DNA of 64,000 nt from assembly GCF_050946405.1 (NCBI RefSeq), contig NZ_JBMNUS010000004.1:124001-188000 (forward strand), given 5' to 3'. Positions 27,189 through 36,978 of the stretch are shown in pieces. The notes below the pieces were generated by a model, which saw only the letters and a list, made by a program, of their open reading frames with translations, had not been told where the DNA came from and made no database searches. The stretch's first letter is position 1; the number at the start of each line of letters is the position of its first letter. A program made the position numbers and the translations under genes. This DNA is from Pseudochelatococcus sp050946405 (GTDB lineage Bacteria > Pseudomonadota > Alphaproteobacteria > Rhizobiales > Beijerinckiaceae).

Positions 27189-28217
27189 TCATTCACGATG
27201 GCGCGCGCTCGTCTTCAGCATTTCGGCGGCCTTCGCGTATCCGCCGCCCACGCCGTCCAGAAAATGCAGGTGCGCCTTCGGATTGACGGAGGGCACCAGA
27301 CACGTCATCAGGGCGTGCGTCTGGCGATGCGCGCCGTAGCGGACGAGCCCCTGCCCGGCAGCACGCCGAAGCATGGCCTCCACCGCATCCGCCTGTTCCT
27401 GCGAGCAATCGAGCGTCAGCCGCAGAACGTCGTCGTATTTCCTGAAATCGGAATGCGAGGCGATTTCGAGCCATTCTCCGACATCGACGCGCCTGCCGCT
27501 GTCGGACAACGCCGGGACGGTCATCGGCAGCGGATGTCCGTCCCGGGGATCGGCGTCGAACACCGCGAGCACTTGCCGCGCCAGCGCGGCGAATGTCTCG
27601 CCGTCCGTGTTTTCGCATGGCTCCACGAGCAGCGACAGGATAAGCCCGCGACGGTTCGGGATCGGCAGCCACTCGCATGACAATCCGGTGAGGTCGGGCT
27701 TCGGCACCCCCTCGGCCGGAGCGATCGCATATCGCCCCCGCTTCAGTTCGGTCTCGGCCCATTTCAACCCGCCGCCCGCGAACATGGAATAGACGGCCTG
27801 ATCGGAGACCGCATAACGCGCGATCCTGACGTCATGGCCGCCGGCGCGAATGTCCGACAGCGGAATCAGCCCTCCGCGAAGCGTCAGGCGGAGGTCCGTG
27901 CTCGCAGACGCGATGACCTGCTCCAATGCCTGCGTCGCAGCCGCCCGCGCCTCGCCCGGCAGCGCGAAGGCCGCGCCGTCGCCGGCGAAGGTGAACGGAA
28001 AATCGTAGCTGCCGAGCCGGTTGCCAACGGCGGCGATGATCGACACCCCGGCGAAATTCACCTCCTGATACGCGCCCCGCGCAATGGCGGCGGTCGAATC
28101 GACCACATCGGTGACGCCGATCAGCCAGTCGTCGGGAAGCGCGTCATAGGCCGCGTAGTCGAGGACACGGCTGAAATCACGATAGATCCGACCTTGCCGG
28201 GTTGCCGCCTCGGCCAT
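27189..28217 (-). CDS. DUF3095 protein (adenylate-cyclase-like)
   Basis: 342 residues. The N-terminal half resembles the DUF3095 family, whose fold is related to class III nucleotide cyclases: DWLIGVTDVVDSTAAIARG contains the metal-Asp-like position, and FPFTFAGDGAAFALP the second Asp-containing loop. The C-terminal half (about 200-340) is a separate domain ending HLHFLDGVGGGYAKAAEML. ATG 28217 is used because AAGGAGG is five bases upstream; a GTG six bases earlier overlaps that site. Whether it makes cAMP is unproven for the family. Divergent from a small methyltransferase gene. Confidence 0.75.
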   Translation of the reverse strand: MAEAATRQGRIYRDFSRVLDYAAYDALPDDWLIGVTDVVDSTAAIARGAYQEVNFAGVSIIAAVGNRLGSYDFPFTFAGDGAAFALPGEARAAATQALEQVIASASTDLRLTLRGGLIPLSDIRAGGHDVRIARYAVSDQAVYSMFAGGGLKWAETELKRGRYAIAPAEGVPKPDLTGLSCEWLPIPNRRGLILSLLVEPCENTDGETFAALARQVLAVFDADPRDGHPLPMTVPALSDSGRRVDVGEWLEIASHSDFRKYDDVLRLTLDCSQEQADAVEAMLRRAAGQGLVRYGAHRQTHALMTCLVPSVNPKAHLHFLDGVGGGYAKAAEMLKTSARHRE

Positions 28218-28363
28218 CGCCACCTCCTTTCCGCGCCCATAAAAGTTGCGCGGCCGCTCACCATACCACGCTCCCGTGCTTTTCGGCGGCGGCGTTATGA
28301 TATCGCTGACGATCGGGCGGAGGACTCACTCAGCCGCGAACACGACCACGACAGGAGCGACAG

Positions 28364-28888
28364 ATGCCGCACTCATACGCCGAACACAAGGAATGGATGC
28401 TCGACAAATATCTCGCTATCCGGCCGGAGAGCGTGCTCGATATCGGTATCGGCGCGGGAACTTACGCGAAGCTGATGCGCCCGCATTTCCACGCGCATTG
28501 GACAGGCGTCGAGGTGTGGGCTCCCTACATCGCGCAGTTCGATCTGCGGTCGAAATACGATCTGGTCATCGTCGCCGACGTGCTGCATCTCGATATCGGT
28601 ACCATCTCGCCGCGCCCGACGCTCGCCATTGCCGGCGACGTGATGGAGCACATGCCGAAGGATGCGGCCAGGGCGCAGATTGCCCGTCTCAAGGAATGGG
28701 TCGACGACATCCTGATCTCGATCCCGCTCGGGGAAATGCCGCAGGGCAGCGTGAACGGCAATTGGTATGAGAGCCACCTTGCCACCTGGGAGCACGAGGA
28801 GATGCTCGACGCGCTCGGCGACAACGTGGTCGATGCCATCGCCGGGAAAGCGCTGGGCGCATATCATTGGTCGTCGCGTAACGCCTGA
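28364..28888 (+). CDS. small class I SAM-dependent methyltransferase-like protein
   Basis: 174 residues. The N-terminal Rossmann-type motif I is present as SVLDIGIGAGTYAKLM, with motif II-like WTGVEVWAPYI and a motif IV position at TLAIAGDVMEHMPKDAA. It lacks an extended substrate domain, so the target is unknown. AGGAGCGACAG precedes ATG 28364. Convergent with putA. Confidence 0.65.
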   Translation: MPHSYAEHKEWMLDKYLAIRPESVLDIGIGAGTYAKLMRPHFHAHWTGVEVWAPYIAQFDLRSKYDLVIVADVLHLDIGTISPRPTLAIAGDVMEHMPKDAARAQIARLKEWVDDILISIPLGEMPQGSVNGNWYESHLATWEHEEMLDALGDNVVDAIAGKALGAYHWSSRNA

Positions 28889-28907
28889 AGGATACGCGCG
28901 GCATTGG

Positions 28908-28932
28908 AAAAACCGGGCGCAACGCCGCCCGG
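28908..28932 (-). terminator. intrinsic terminator of putA
   Basis: On the minus strand a seven-base-pair GC stem (CCGGGCG at 28913-28919 against CGCCCGG at 28926-28932) with a six-base loop is followed by a run of five T (28908-28912). It lies seven bp past the putA stop codon. Confidence 0.75.
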
Positions 28933-28938
28933 CTTCGT

Positions 28939-31900
28939 TCATCCCGCAAGCAGCGCGGCGTTTCCACCGGCGGCGGTCGTATCCACGCACAGATGACGCT
29001 CGTGCAAGACATAAGCCGGATCGGGCATGCGCGTGATCAGCGGAACGATTTCGCCGTCCCGGCCGGCCAGAGCATTGGCATGGGCGCGCCCGGTCGCTTC
29101 ATCGCCCCACCATATCGCCGCCGAGAAACCGGCAAGCCGGGTCAGCGCCTCGGGCGGCAATTCGCCTTCGACGCCGACGGCATGACCGCCGAGCGCCTCG
29201 ACGGCGGCAACCTGCGCCTCGACGGCTTCCGCGCCGGGGCCGAGGCAAAGCAGCGGCGCGCGCGTGTAGAAGGACAGGCGGTTCAGTTCGCCCGTGGGGC
29301 CGGGCATCAGCCGTTCGCCGGTCTTTTTCGGCGAGAAGCCGGCGAGAAGATCGCGGAGGCGGTTTTCATCCGCCCTCGCCAGCCAAGTGCCGGCCGGAAC
29401 CGCCGGCGGCGCGGACGCGAGAAAGCGCGGCAGGTAGAGCGGCCCTCCCGCCTTCGGCCCGGTGCCCGACAGACCTTCGCCGCCGAACGGCTGACTGCCG
29501 ACAACCGCACCGATCTGGTTGCGGTTGACATAGATGTTGCCGGCGTGAACGGCATCCGCCACCTGCTGCACGCGCGTGTCGATCCGCGAATGAAGACCGA
29601 AGGTCAGGCCGAAGCCGCGCGTGTTGATATCCGCGATCACCCGATCCAGATCCTGCCCCCTGAACGTCGCGACATGCAGGACGGGGCCGAAGATCTCGCG
29701 CGCGAGGTCCGCGATGCCGCCGACCTTCAGCATCGTCGGCGGGACGAAGTATCCCTGCGCCGGCGCCTTCAGCCTGTGCAGGACGCGATCGCCGTTGGCG
29801 GTGACGTACTCCGCGATTTCCCGTTGCGCGTCGGCGTCGATGACCGGGCCGACATCGGTGGACAGCAACCACGGATCGCCGACGCTCAACTGGTCCATCG
29901 CGCCGCTGATCATCGTCATCAGATGCGGCGCGATATCTTCCTGCACATACAGGCAGCGCAGCGCCGAGCAGCGCTGGCCCGCCGAACGGAAGGCGGAGGC
30001 GACGATATCGCGCACCGCCTGTTCGGGCAGCGCGGTGGAATCGACGATCATGGCGTTGAGACCGCCGGTTTCCGCGATCAGCGGCGTGCCGGGCGCGAGA
30101 TTGTCCGCCATGGCGCGCGCGATGGTCCGCGCGGTATCGGTCGAGCCGGTGAACACCACGCCGGCGATGCGGGGATCGGAGGTGATGACCCTGCCCACCA
30201 CGCTGCCGCGGCCGGGCAGCAATTGCAGCGCCTCTCTGGGCACGCCCGCCTCGTGCAGCAGGCGCACGGCGCAGGCGGCGATCACCGGCGTAGCCTCGGC
30301 CGGCTTGGCGACGACGGCGTTGCCCGCCGCCAGGGCGGCCGCGATCTGGCCGGTGAAGATGGCGAGCGGAAAGTTCCACGGGCTGATCGCCGCGATGACG
30401 CCCCGCGCCGCATCGGCGCGCCCTTCCGCCGCGACGCGCCCTTCCGCCTCGGCCGCGTAATAGCGCAGGAAATCCGCCGCCTCGCGCAACTCGCTCACCG
30501 CATCGGGCAGGGATTTTCCCGCCTCCCGGCCGAGAATGCCGAAGATCGGCCCGTAGTGCGCCTCGTAGAGATCCGCCGCGCGGCGCAGGATCTTCGCCCG
30601 CTCGGCCGCGGGCGCATCCCAGACCCGTGCGTCGGCGATGGCGCGGGCGGCCGTTTCGGCGTCCGCCATCAGCACGCCGGCAATCCTGTCGCCGGTCGCC
30701 GGGTTGACGACATCCTGCATCGTGCCGTGCGGTTCCGAAACGGTCAGCGGATGGGCGTCCGGCAGGGCGACGTCGCGCGCCGCCTCGATCCGGGCCAGCA
30801 CCTCCTCGTCGCTGAGGTCGAAGCCCGCCGAATTCTTGCGGCTTTCGCCGAACAGCGCATCCGGGGCGACCAGCCCGGCGGGCGGCCGGGCCGTCGCCAG
30901 CGCCGCGAAAGGATCGCGGGCGATGTCTTCCGGGCTGACGGATTCATCGACGATCTGATGCACGAAGGATGAGTTGGCGCCGTTTTCCAGCAGGCGGCGA
31001 ACGAGATAGGCGAGCAGATCGCGGTGCGCGCCGACGGGCGCGTAGATGCGGCAGCGGCCCCCGGTTTCCGCGAGCACGATGTCATGCAGCCGCTCGCCCA
31101 TGCCATGCAGCCGCTGGAACTCGAAATCGACCCCTTTCGCCATCTCCAGAATGGCGGCCACCGTATGCGCGTTATGGGTGGCGAACTGCGGATAGATGCG
31201 ATCGGCATAGCCGATCAGCTTGCGTGCGTTGGCGATATAACTGACATCGGTGGCGACCTTGCTGGTGAACAGGGGAAAGCCGGGGAACCCCTCCACCTGC
31301 GCGCGCTTGATCTCGGTATCCCAGTAAGCGCCCTTGACCAGACGCACCATGATGCGGCGGTCGAGCCGGCAGGCGATTTCATGCAGCAGGTCGATCGCCA
31401 ATGCGGCCCGCTTGCCGTAGGCCTGCACCACGACGCCGAAGCCGTCCCAGCCGGCGAGCGAGGGATCGGCCAACACCGCCTCGATCACCTTCAGCGAGAG
31501 GACGAGCCGGTCCTGCTCCTCGGCGTCGATGTTCATGCCCATGCCGGCGGCCTTGGCCTGCCGCGCCAGATCCAGCACGACCGGCGCCAGTTCGGCGAGC
31601 ACGCGCTCCTCCTGCGCCGCTTCGTAGCGCGGATGCAGCGCCGACAGCTTGATCGAGATGCCCGGATTGGCGCGTACCGAGCCCTTGTCGCACGCCTTCG
31701 CGATGGCGGCGATGGCGGCGCCGTAATCCCCGGCGTAACGGGCGGCGTCCTCCGCCGTCATCGCCGCCTCGCCCAGCATGTCATAGCTGTAGGTGAAACC
31801 CTGATCCTCGCGGATTCTGGCCCGCTCCAGCGCATCCGCGATGGTCTGGCCAAGCACGAATTGCCGGCCCATTTCCTTCATCGCGCGCCCCACCGCGGAG

Positions 31901-32364
31901 CGGATCACCGGCTCGCCCAGACGCCTGACAGCGGCGCGCAGCGTGCCCGCGATCCCCGGCTGGTCGTCGTCCAGCACCTTGCCCGTCAGCATCAGCGCCC
32001 ATGTCGAGGCGTTGACCAGCGGGGAAGACGCCTTGGCCAGATGCCGGCCCCAATCCGACGGCGCGATCTTGTCCTCGATCAGCGCGTCGATGGTCATGCG
32101 GTCGGGAACGCGAAGCATCGCCTCGGCAAGGCACATCAGCGCCACGCCCTCGCGCGTGGAAAGGCCGTATTCCGCCAGAAAATGCTCCATCAGCGTCGGC
32201 TTCGCCTCGCGCCTGATGCGGCGCACGAGATCGGCGGCCCGGCGCGTGATCGCCTCCCGCCGGCCTGCGTCGAGCTGCGCTTGCGCGGCCAGATCCCGCA
32301 GCAGCTCCGCTTCATCGTGGAACTTGGCTTGCGTGGAGAACACGGTCGGATTGACGTGGCTCAT
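28939..32364 (-). CDS. putA: bifunctional proline dehydrogenase / L-glutamate-gamma-semialdehyde dehydrogenase PutA
   Basis: 1141 residues. It oxidises proline to pyrroline-5-carboxylate (FAD) and then to glutamate (NAD). Order: helical arm (1-150), FAD barrel (about 170-470; NPGISIKLSALHPRYE, then FPLFTSKVATDVSY), aldehyde dehydrogenase (about 540-1010; AISPWNFPLAIFTGQ, catalytic Cys in SAGQRCSALRC), and a C-terminal domain (about 1010-1141). There is no N-terminal ribbon-helix-helix domain, so this PutA does not repress its own gene; the divergent Lrp-type gene probably does the regulating. Start ATG 32364 has GGGAG seven bases upstream. Confidence 0.95.
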   Translation of the reverse strand: MSHVNPTVFSTQAKFHDEAELLRDLAAQAQLDAGRREAITRRAADLVRRIRREAKPTLMEHFLAEYGLSTREGVALMCLAEAMLRVPDRMTIDALIEDKIAPSDWGRHLAKASSPLVNASTWALMLTGKVLDDDQPGIAGTLRAAVRRLGEPVIRSAVGRAMKEMGRQFVLGQTIADALERARIREDQGFTYSYDMLGEAAMTAEDAARYAGDYGAAIAAIAKACDKGSVRANPGISIKLSALHPRYEAAQEERVLAELAPVVLDLARQAKAAGMGMNIDAEEQDRLVLSLKVIEAVLADPSLAGWDGFGVVVQAYGKRAALAIDLLHEIACRLDRRIMVRLVKGAYWDTEIKRAQVEGFPGFPLFTSKVATDVSYIANARKLIGYADRIYPQFATHNAHTVAAILEMAKGVDFEFQRLHGMGERLHDIVLAETGGRCRIYAPVGAHRDLLAYLVRRLLENGANSSFVHQIVDESVSPEDIARDPFAALATARPPAGLVAPDALFGESRKNSAGFDLSDEEVLARIEAARDVALPDAHPLTVSEPHGTMQDVVNPATGDRIAGVLMADAETAARAIADARVWDAPAAERAKILRRAADLYEAHYGPIFGILGREAGKSLPDAVSELREAADFLRYYAAEAEGRVAAEGRADAARGVIAAISPWNFPLAIFTGQIAAALAAGNAVVAKPAEATPVIAACAVRLLHEAGVPREALQLLPGRGSVVGRVITSDPRIAGVVFTGSTDTARTIARAMADNLAPGTPLIAETGGLNAMIVDSTALPEQAVRDIVASAFRSAGQRCSALRCLYVQEDIAPHLMTMISGAMDQLSVGDPWLLSTDVGPVIDADAQREIAEYVTANGDRVLHRLKAPAQGYFVPPTMLKVGGIADLAREIFGPVLHVATFRGQDLDRVIADINTRGFGLTFGLHSRIDTRVQQVADAVHAGNIYVNRNQIGAVVGSQPFGGEGLSGTGPKAGGPLYLPRFLASAPPAVPAGTWLARADENRLRDLLAGFSPKKTGERLMPGPTGELNRLSFYTRAPLLCLGPGAEAVEAQVAAVEALGGHAVGVEGELPPEALTRLAGFSAAIWWGDEATGRAHANALAGRDGEIVPLITRMPDPAYVLHERHLCVDTTAAGGNAALLAG

Positions 32365-32436
32365 GTCGATCTCCCTATCGATCAGCCTTTTATATCGCAA
32401 TCGATGTGGACGATGTGTCCATTATCATATATTTCC

Positions 32437-32937
32437 ATGGCCCATCGGCATTATTTTCGACGGATTTTCAGATTGACCGTGAACCTGGACGGCACCGATT
32501 ACAAGATCCTGGCGGAACTCGTCGCGAACGCCCGCATCCCGATCACGGAGCTGGCGCGCAAGGTGGGGCTGTCCAAGACGCCGGTTGCGCTTCGCATCAG
32601 GCAGATGGAGGAAATGGGCCTGATCACCGGCTATCGCGCCATTCTCTCGCCACTGAAGCTCGGGCTGAGCCATGTGACCTACGTCGAGGTTCGCCTGACC
32701 GACACGCGCCAGCGCGCCCTTGAGCAGTTCAACGAAGCCGTCCGCGCCATACCGGAAATAGAAGAGTGCTACATGATCGCCGGCGGCTTCGACTATCTGC
32801 TCAAGCTCCGCTCGCGCGACATGACCGATTTCCGGCGCACCATGGCGGAGAAGATTTCGGTCCTGCCGCATGTCGGCAACACGTCGAGCTACGTATCGAT
32901 GGAAGCGGTGGTGGAACAGAACCGGACTTCCCTGTAG
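32437..32937 (+). CDS. Lrp/AsnC-family regulator (PutR-like)
   Basis: 166 residues. The helix-turn-helix part (about 15-65) contains ITELARKVGLSKTPVALRIR; the RAM effector domain follows (about 80-155; VTYVEVRLTDTRQRAL, then CYMIAGGFDYLLKLR). It is divergent from putA with 72 bp between starts, the usual arrangement for the activator of proline catabolism in Alphaproteobacteria. The start is uncertain: ATG 32437 gives a 14-residue basic extension; GTG 32479 (VNLDGTDYKIL) matches the usual Lrp N-terminus. Neither has a clear ribosome site. Confidence 0.85.
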   Translation: MAHRHYFRRIFRLTVNLDGTDYKILAELVANARIPITELARKVGLSKTPVALRIRQMEEMGLITGYRAILSPLKLGLSHVTYVEVRLTDTRQRALEQFNEAVRAIPEIEECYMIAGGFDYLLKLRSRDMTDFRRTMAEKISVLPHVGNTSSYVSMEAVVEQNRTSL

Positions 32938-32951
32938 CGCCCTCGCGGCGA

Positions 32952-34196
32952 TCAGCGGTCCGCCCGCCTCACCGCCGCATGCAGCAGCATGTTGAGGTCG
33001 GCACGGAAATCCTCGATGTCGCAGCTTTCCCTGTTATTGTGGGTGATGCCGCCCTTGCAAGGGGTGAAGATCATCGCGGATGGACAGTGCATCGCCAGAT
33101 GATAGGCGTCGTGGCCGGCCTGGGAGCGGATATCGCGCCAGTCGTAGCCCTGCCGGACGGCTTCGTCGCGGATCAGGGCGATGAGCCCGGCGTCGAAGAT
33201 GTCGCCGCCCCAGAACCATTCATCCTCCATCGTCACCGTGCAGCCGGCCCTGGCCGCGGCCTCCTGCGCGGCCCGGCGCACCCTCTCCGCCATGACGCGG
33301 GCGGCGACCGGGTCGGGATGGCGCACGTCGGCCACGCATTCCGCGCGTTCCGACAGAATGCCCGGCTTGTTCGGCCATGCCGCGAGGCGCGAGCCGGTGG
33401 CCTTGCCGTCGAGCGCCGCGCATTCCCAGCCGATGTCATCGACAGCCGTCAGGAAGCGCGCGCCCGCGACCAGCGCATTGCGGCGCAGATCCATCGGTGT
33501 CGGGCCGGTGTGCGCCGTTTCGCCGTCGAAACGCACGCGCATGCCATAGCTGGGATAGCCGCCCGTCACCAAGCCGACCTGCTTGCCCTCGGCGTCGAGG
33601 ATCGGTCCCTGTTCGATATGCAGCTCGAAATAGGCGTCGATCGCGCCGGCCTCGCACGCAACGTCGCCCTTGTAGCCGATCCGCTCCAGTTCGTCGCCGA
33701 AACGCGCGCCGTCGTCCGCGACGAGATCGTGGCACCAGTCCGGCGCGTAGCGGCCGACGAAGCAGCCCGAGGCGACCATGGGCGGCGAGAACCGCGCTCC
33801 TTCCTCGTTCGTCCAGTCCACGACCACGATCGGGCGGCGGGTCGTATGTCCCGCGTCGTTGAGCGTGCGAACGACCTCCAGCCCGGCCAGCACGCCCACG
33901 ATGCCGTCGAAGCGCCCGCCGTTGATCTGGGTGTCCAGATGGCTGCCGATCAGGATCGGCGGCAGGCTGTCGTCCCGGCCGGCGCGGCGGCCGAAGATGT
34001 TGCCCATCGTATCCACCGTAACGCTCAGACCCGCCTCCCGGCACCACGCGACGAACTGGTCGCGCATGTCGCGGTCGGCGTCGCCGAGCGTCAGCCGCGA
34101 CAGCCCGCCCGGACGGCCGATGCCGATCTGCGCCGAGCGCTCGATGGTTGTCCAGAATCGCGTCAGATCGACGCGGGTTTCTGCCGATATTGTCAT
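32952..34196 (-). CDS. Zn-dependent hydrolase of the N-carbamoyl-amino-acid hydrolase / allantoate amidohydrolase family
   Basis: 414-residue M20-type amidohydrolase. Metal ligands are visible: His-x-Asp in LIGSHLDTQINGGRFDG, the Glu pair in TNEEGARFSPPM, a His in YFELHIEQGP and the terminal His in GGITHNNRES. The dimerisation lid lies at about 220-325. Family members cleave N-carbamoyl or ureido bonds, e.g. N-carbamoyl-L-amino acids, beta-ureidopropionate or allantoate; the substrate cannot be fixed here. Start ATG 34196 follows GAGGCGATC. Last gene of a decaying catabolic operon. Confidence 0.85.
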   Translation of the reverse strand: MTISAETRVDLTRFWTTIERSAQIGIGRPGGLSRLTLGDADRDMRDQFVAWCREAGLSVTVDTMGNIFGRRAGRDDSLPPILIGSHLDTQINGGRFDGIVGVLAGLEVVRTLNDAGHTTRRPIVVVDWTNEEGARFSPPMVASGCFVGRYAPDWCHDLVADDGARFGDELERIGYKGDVACEAGAIDAYFELHIEQGPILDAEGKQVGLVTGGYPSYGMRVRFDGETAHTGPTPMDLRRNALVAGARFLTAVDDIGWECAALDGKATGSRLAAWPNKPGILSERAECVADVRHPDPVAARVMAERVRRAAQEAAARAGCTVTMEDEWFWGGDIFDAGLIALIRDEAVRQGYDWRDIRSQAGHDAYHLAMHCPSAMIFTPCKGGITHNNRESCDIEDFRADLNMLLHAAVRRADR

Positions 34197-34276
34197 GATC
34201 GCCTCATGCGTTGGGGTGGAGGGCATTGCATGTTCGGCCCCGTCGGGGCCGCCGTGATCGGTAAGCGGGCGAACGG

Positions 34277-35299
34277 TCAGACGCCTTGCAGGCCGGACAG
34301 ATAGCTCGCCAGGTTGTGACCCAGCTCGGGCTGCATGTAGCCGCCCTCCTGCACGTTCAGGACCGGCAGGCCGAGACCGGCGACGGCCTGCGCGATGCGC
34401 GAGAAGCCGGCGGTCGTCACCTTCAGCCCCTGGAACGGATCGCCTTCATGCGCGTCGAGGCCGAGCGCCACCACCACGACCGACGCGCCGAAGGCGCCGA
34501 TCCGGCCGAGCGCCCGCTTCAGCGCGGACAGATAGTCCGCCTCCCCCGCGCCCCGCTTCAGCGGCAGATTGAGGTTGCAGCCCACGCCGCGCTCCGCGCC
34601 GCATTCCTGCGCGCCGCCCGAGTAGAAGGGATAGAAGCCCGCGGGATCGACATGCAGCGAGACCGTCAGCACGTCGTCGCGATCGTAGAAAATGTCCTGC
34701 GTGCCGTTGCCGTGATGCACGTCGATGTCGAGAACGGCCGGACGGTGGCCGTGCGCGAGCAGATATTGCGCCGCGATGCCCGCATTGTTGAGAAAGCAGA
34801 ACCCGCCCGAAATCTCGCGATAGGCGTGGTGGCCGGAAGGCCGCGACAGCGCATAGGCCGCGCGCTCCCCCGCGAGGATCAGATCCGCGCCCGTGAGCGC
34901 GGTCTGTGCCGACCAGTAGATCGCATCCCAGCTATGGGCCGAGATCGGGCATGAGGTGTCGGTGTTGTGAAAGCCGATCTGCGCCTCGGTGTCGTCGGAA
35001 TAGAACACGTTGCGGGCGGGCGCGATGCGGCCGGGAACGACCTCGGCGAGCCCCGCGACCTCGGCGGAGCGGCGCGCGTGGATACTGCGCAGGTAGTCCA
35101 GATAGCGCGGCGTATGCACGGCGGCCAGCGGCGCGATGCCGTGATCCGTCGCCGCGGTCAGATCGAGGCCCGCCTTCGCGACGCCCTTGAGCAACTCGTC
35201 CACTCTCGCGGGCCGGTCCGGGTTCACGACGACCTTGCCGTCCTGCAATCGGAACTGCGGATCGTGCAGCCGCTGGCGCTGGTCGAAAACAGCCTTCAT
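34277..35299 (-). CDS. histone-deacetylase-like amidohydrolase (acetylpolyamine deacetylase type)
   Basis: 340 residues of the class II deacetylase fold. The active-site series is intact: catalytic His pair in RPSGHHAY, Zn ligands in LDIDVHHGNG (Asp and His) and in ALGLDAHEGDP (Asp), and the late Gly-rich VQEGGYMQPELG. Bacterial members deacetylate acetylpolyamines or other N-acyl amines. The ATG overlaps the stop of the upstream FAD-oxidase remnant as ATGA. With the carbamoylase-type hydrolase downstream and the ornithine-cyclodeaminase-like gene upstream, it suggests breakdown of a modified amine or amino acid. Confidence 0.87.
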   Translation of the reverse strand: MKAVFDQRQRLHDPQFRLQDGKVVVNPDRPARVDELLKGVAKAGLDLTAATDHGIAPLAAVHTPRYLDYLRSIHARRSAEVAGLAEVVPGRIAPARNVFYSDDTEAQIGFHNTDTSCPISAHSWDAIYWSAQTALTGADLILAGERAAYALSRPSGHHAYREISGGFCFLNNAGIAAQYLLAHGHRPAVLDIDVHHGNGTQDIFYDRDDVLTVSLHVDPAGFYPFYSGGAQECGAERGVGCNLNLPLKRGAGEADYLSALKRALGRIGAFGASVVVVALGLDAHEGDPFQGLKVTTAGFSRIAQAVAGLGLPVLNVQEGGYMQPELGHNLASYLSGLQGV

Positions 35300-36144
35300 T
35301 CCGTCGTCTCCGTTCTGTTGCCGGGCTGGGCCTTGTCGAGAAACGTCTTTTCAGGCAAGGTCTTGCCGGGATTGAGAGTGCCCTTCGGGTCGAGCGCGGC
35401 CTTGATCGCGCGCATCACGTCCAGCGCCACGGGGTCCTTGTGGCGCGCCATGGGCGCGAGCTTCGACAGGCCCACGCCATGCTCGGCGGAAAAGGTGCCG
35501 TTCATCTCCTGCGCCAGCGCGTCGATCCCGGCGCGCAGCGCGGCGAGCAACGTCTTCTCCCCGCGCGAGGGATAGCAGGTGTAATGGATGTTGCCGTCGC
35601 CCAGATGGGCGACGGACATGACCTCGCAATCGGGATCGATGGCGCGCAGGCGCGGTTCGATGTCGCGCAGATAATCCGCCACCCGGTCGACCGGCACCGC
35701 GATGTCCGTGTCCAGCACGGGATGCTTGCGGAAGGAGATTTCGGCCGCCGCCTCGCGCCGCGCCCACATCGCGCGCCACTGCGCCTCGTTGCGGGCGATG
35801 ACGGCATCGGCCACCTCGCCCGCCTCCATCCAGCCGGTCAGAACCTCCTCCAGCGTTTCCTCCAGCCCGCCGGCCCGCGTCGCCGCAAGCTCGATCAGGA
35901 GATTGACCGGATAGGGCCGCTCGAACGGCTCCCGCGCGCCGGGAGCGACGGCGAAATGCCCCTCGATGAAGCTGCGCGGCATGAACTCGAAAGCCACGAC
36001 CGCCCCGGAGGAAGCATCCTGCATGGCATGCAGAAGCGCGGGCGCACGGTCGAGGCGCTCCATCGCGACCATGGCCGCGACGCGCTCGACCGGGCGGGGA
36101 TGAAGCTTCATCACGGCGGCGGTGATGACGCCCAGTTGCCCCTC
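35296..36144 (-). pseudogene. FAD-linked oxidase (GlcD/D-2-hydroxyglutarate dehydrogenase type), 5' half deleted
   Basis: The remaining about 280 residues begin inside the FAD domain (LGVITAAVMKLHPRPVERVA) and run to the normal family end (HLGDGNIHYTC, then GTFSAEHGVGLSKL, ending in NPGKTLPE). Intact relatives have about 460-470 residues, so the first roughly 190, including the main FAD-binding loops, are gone. The upstream border falls within the ABC ATPase remnant, in another frame, with no start codon context except a GTG-ATG inside the domain at 36109-36114. Product unlikely to bind FAD. Confidence 0.8.
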
Positions 36145-36967
36145 TGCATGAGCTGCACGATCGCCCGCCCCAGCGTCGACTTGCCGGAGCCGGATTCACC
36201 CACGATGCCCAGCGTCTCGCCGCGCATCACGTCGACGGACACGTCATCGCTGGCCTTGACCACGCGCTCCCCGATGTGAAACGTCTTCACCAGATGCCGC
36301 ACGCGCAGCAACGGCTCCTCCCGCGCCTGCGCGGGATGGAACTCGATCTTCGGAATCGCGTCGATCAGGCGTCGCGTATAGGGATGATCGGGACTGGCCA
36401 GCACCTTCGACGCCGGGCCGTATTCGACGAGTTCGCCCAGTTCGATCACCGCCACATCATCGGCAATTTCGGCCACCACGCCGAAATCATGGGTCACGAA
36501 CATCACCGCCATGCCGTGCCGCGTCTGCAAATCCTTGATCAACTTCAGGATTTTCGCCTGCGTCGTCACATCGAGCGCCGTCGTGGGCTCGTCGGCGATC
36601 AGCACCTTCGGCTCCAGCGCCATGGCGATGACCACGCGCTGACGCTGGCCGCCGGAAAGCTGGAAGGGATAGGCATGTTGCGCGCGCTCGGGATCGGGAA
36701 TGCCGACCTCGCGCAGCAGGTGCAGGGCGCGGGATGCGCGCTCCGCGGGCGTCAACTGGCCGTGCGCCTCGAAAACCTCGGCGATCTGGGCGCCTACCCG
36801 CATCAGCGGGTTGAGCGCGGTCATCGGCTCCTGAAAGATCATGGCGATGCCCGCGCCGCGAAGCGCCTGATATCCGGGCTCCGTCAGGCGGGTGATGTCG
36901 CTGCCCTGAAATCGGCGCCTTCCGGCAGGTCGATGGTCAGATGTTCGATGGCGAGAGCGGGTTCCAT
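36111..36967 (-). pseudogene. dual-domain ABC transporter ATPase (peptide/nickel family), internally deleted and 3'-truncated
   Basis: The original start is probably ATG 36967 (MEPALAIEHLTIDLPEGAD). At about 36905 this frame breaks and the next frame resumes inside nucleotide-binding domain 1 (GSDITRLTEPGYQALRGAG, Q-loop MIFQEPMTALNP, signature LSGGQRQRV, Walker B LIADEPTTALD), so the Walker A of domain 1 has been lost. Domain 2 begins (VKTFHIGERVVKASDDVS, Walker A GESGSGKST) and stops about ten residues later, where the sequence changes to the FAD oxidase. Two deletions are therefore visible in one gene. Confidence 0.8.
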
Positions 36968-36978
36968 GCTTGCCTCCC

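Noticed and set aside
31024..32436. Plus-strand open frame opposite putA that runs into the Lrp gene
   Set aside because: Only its last 166 codons match a family; the upstream part is antisense to putA. The Lrp gene start was set downstream.
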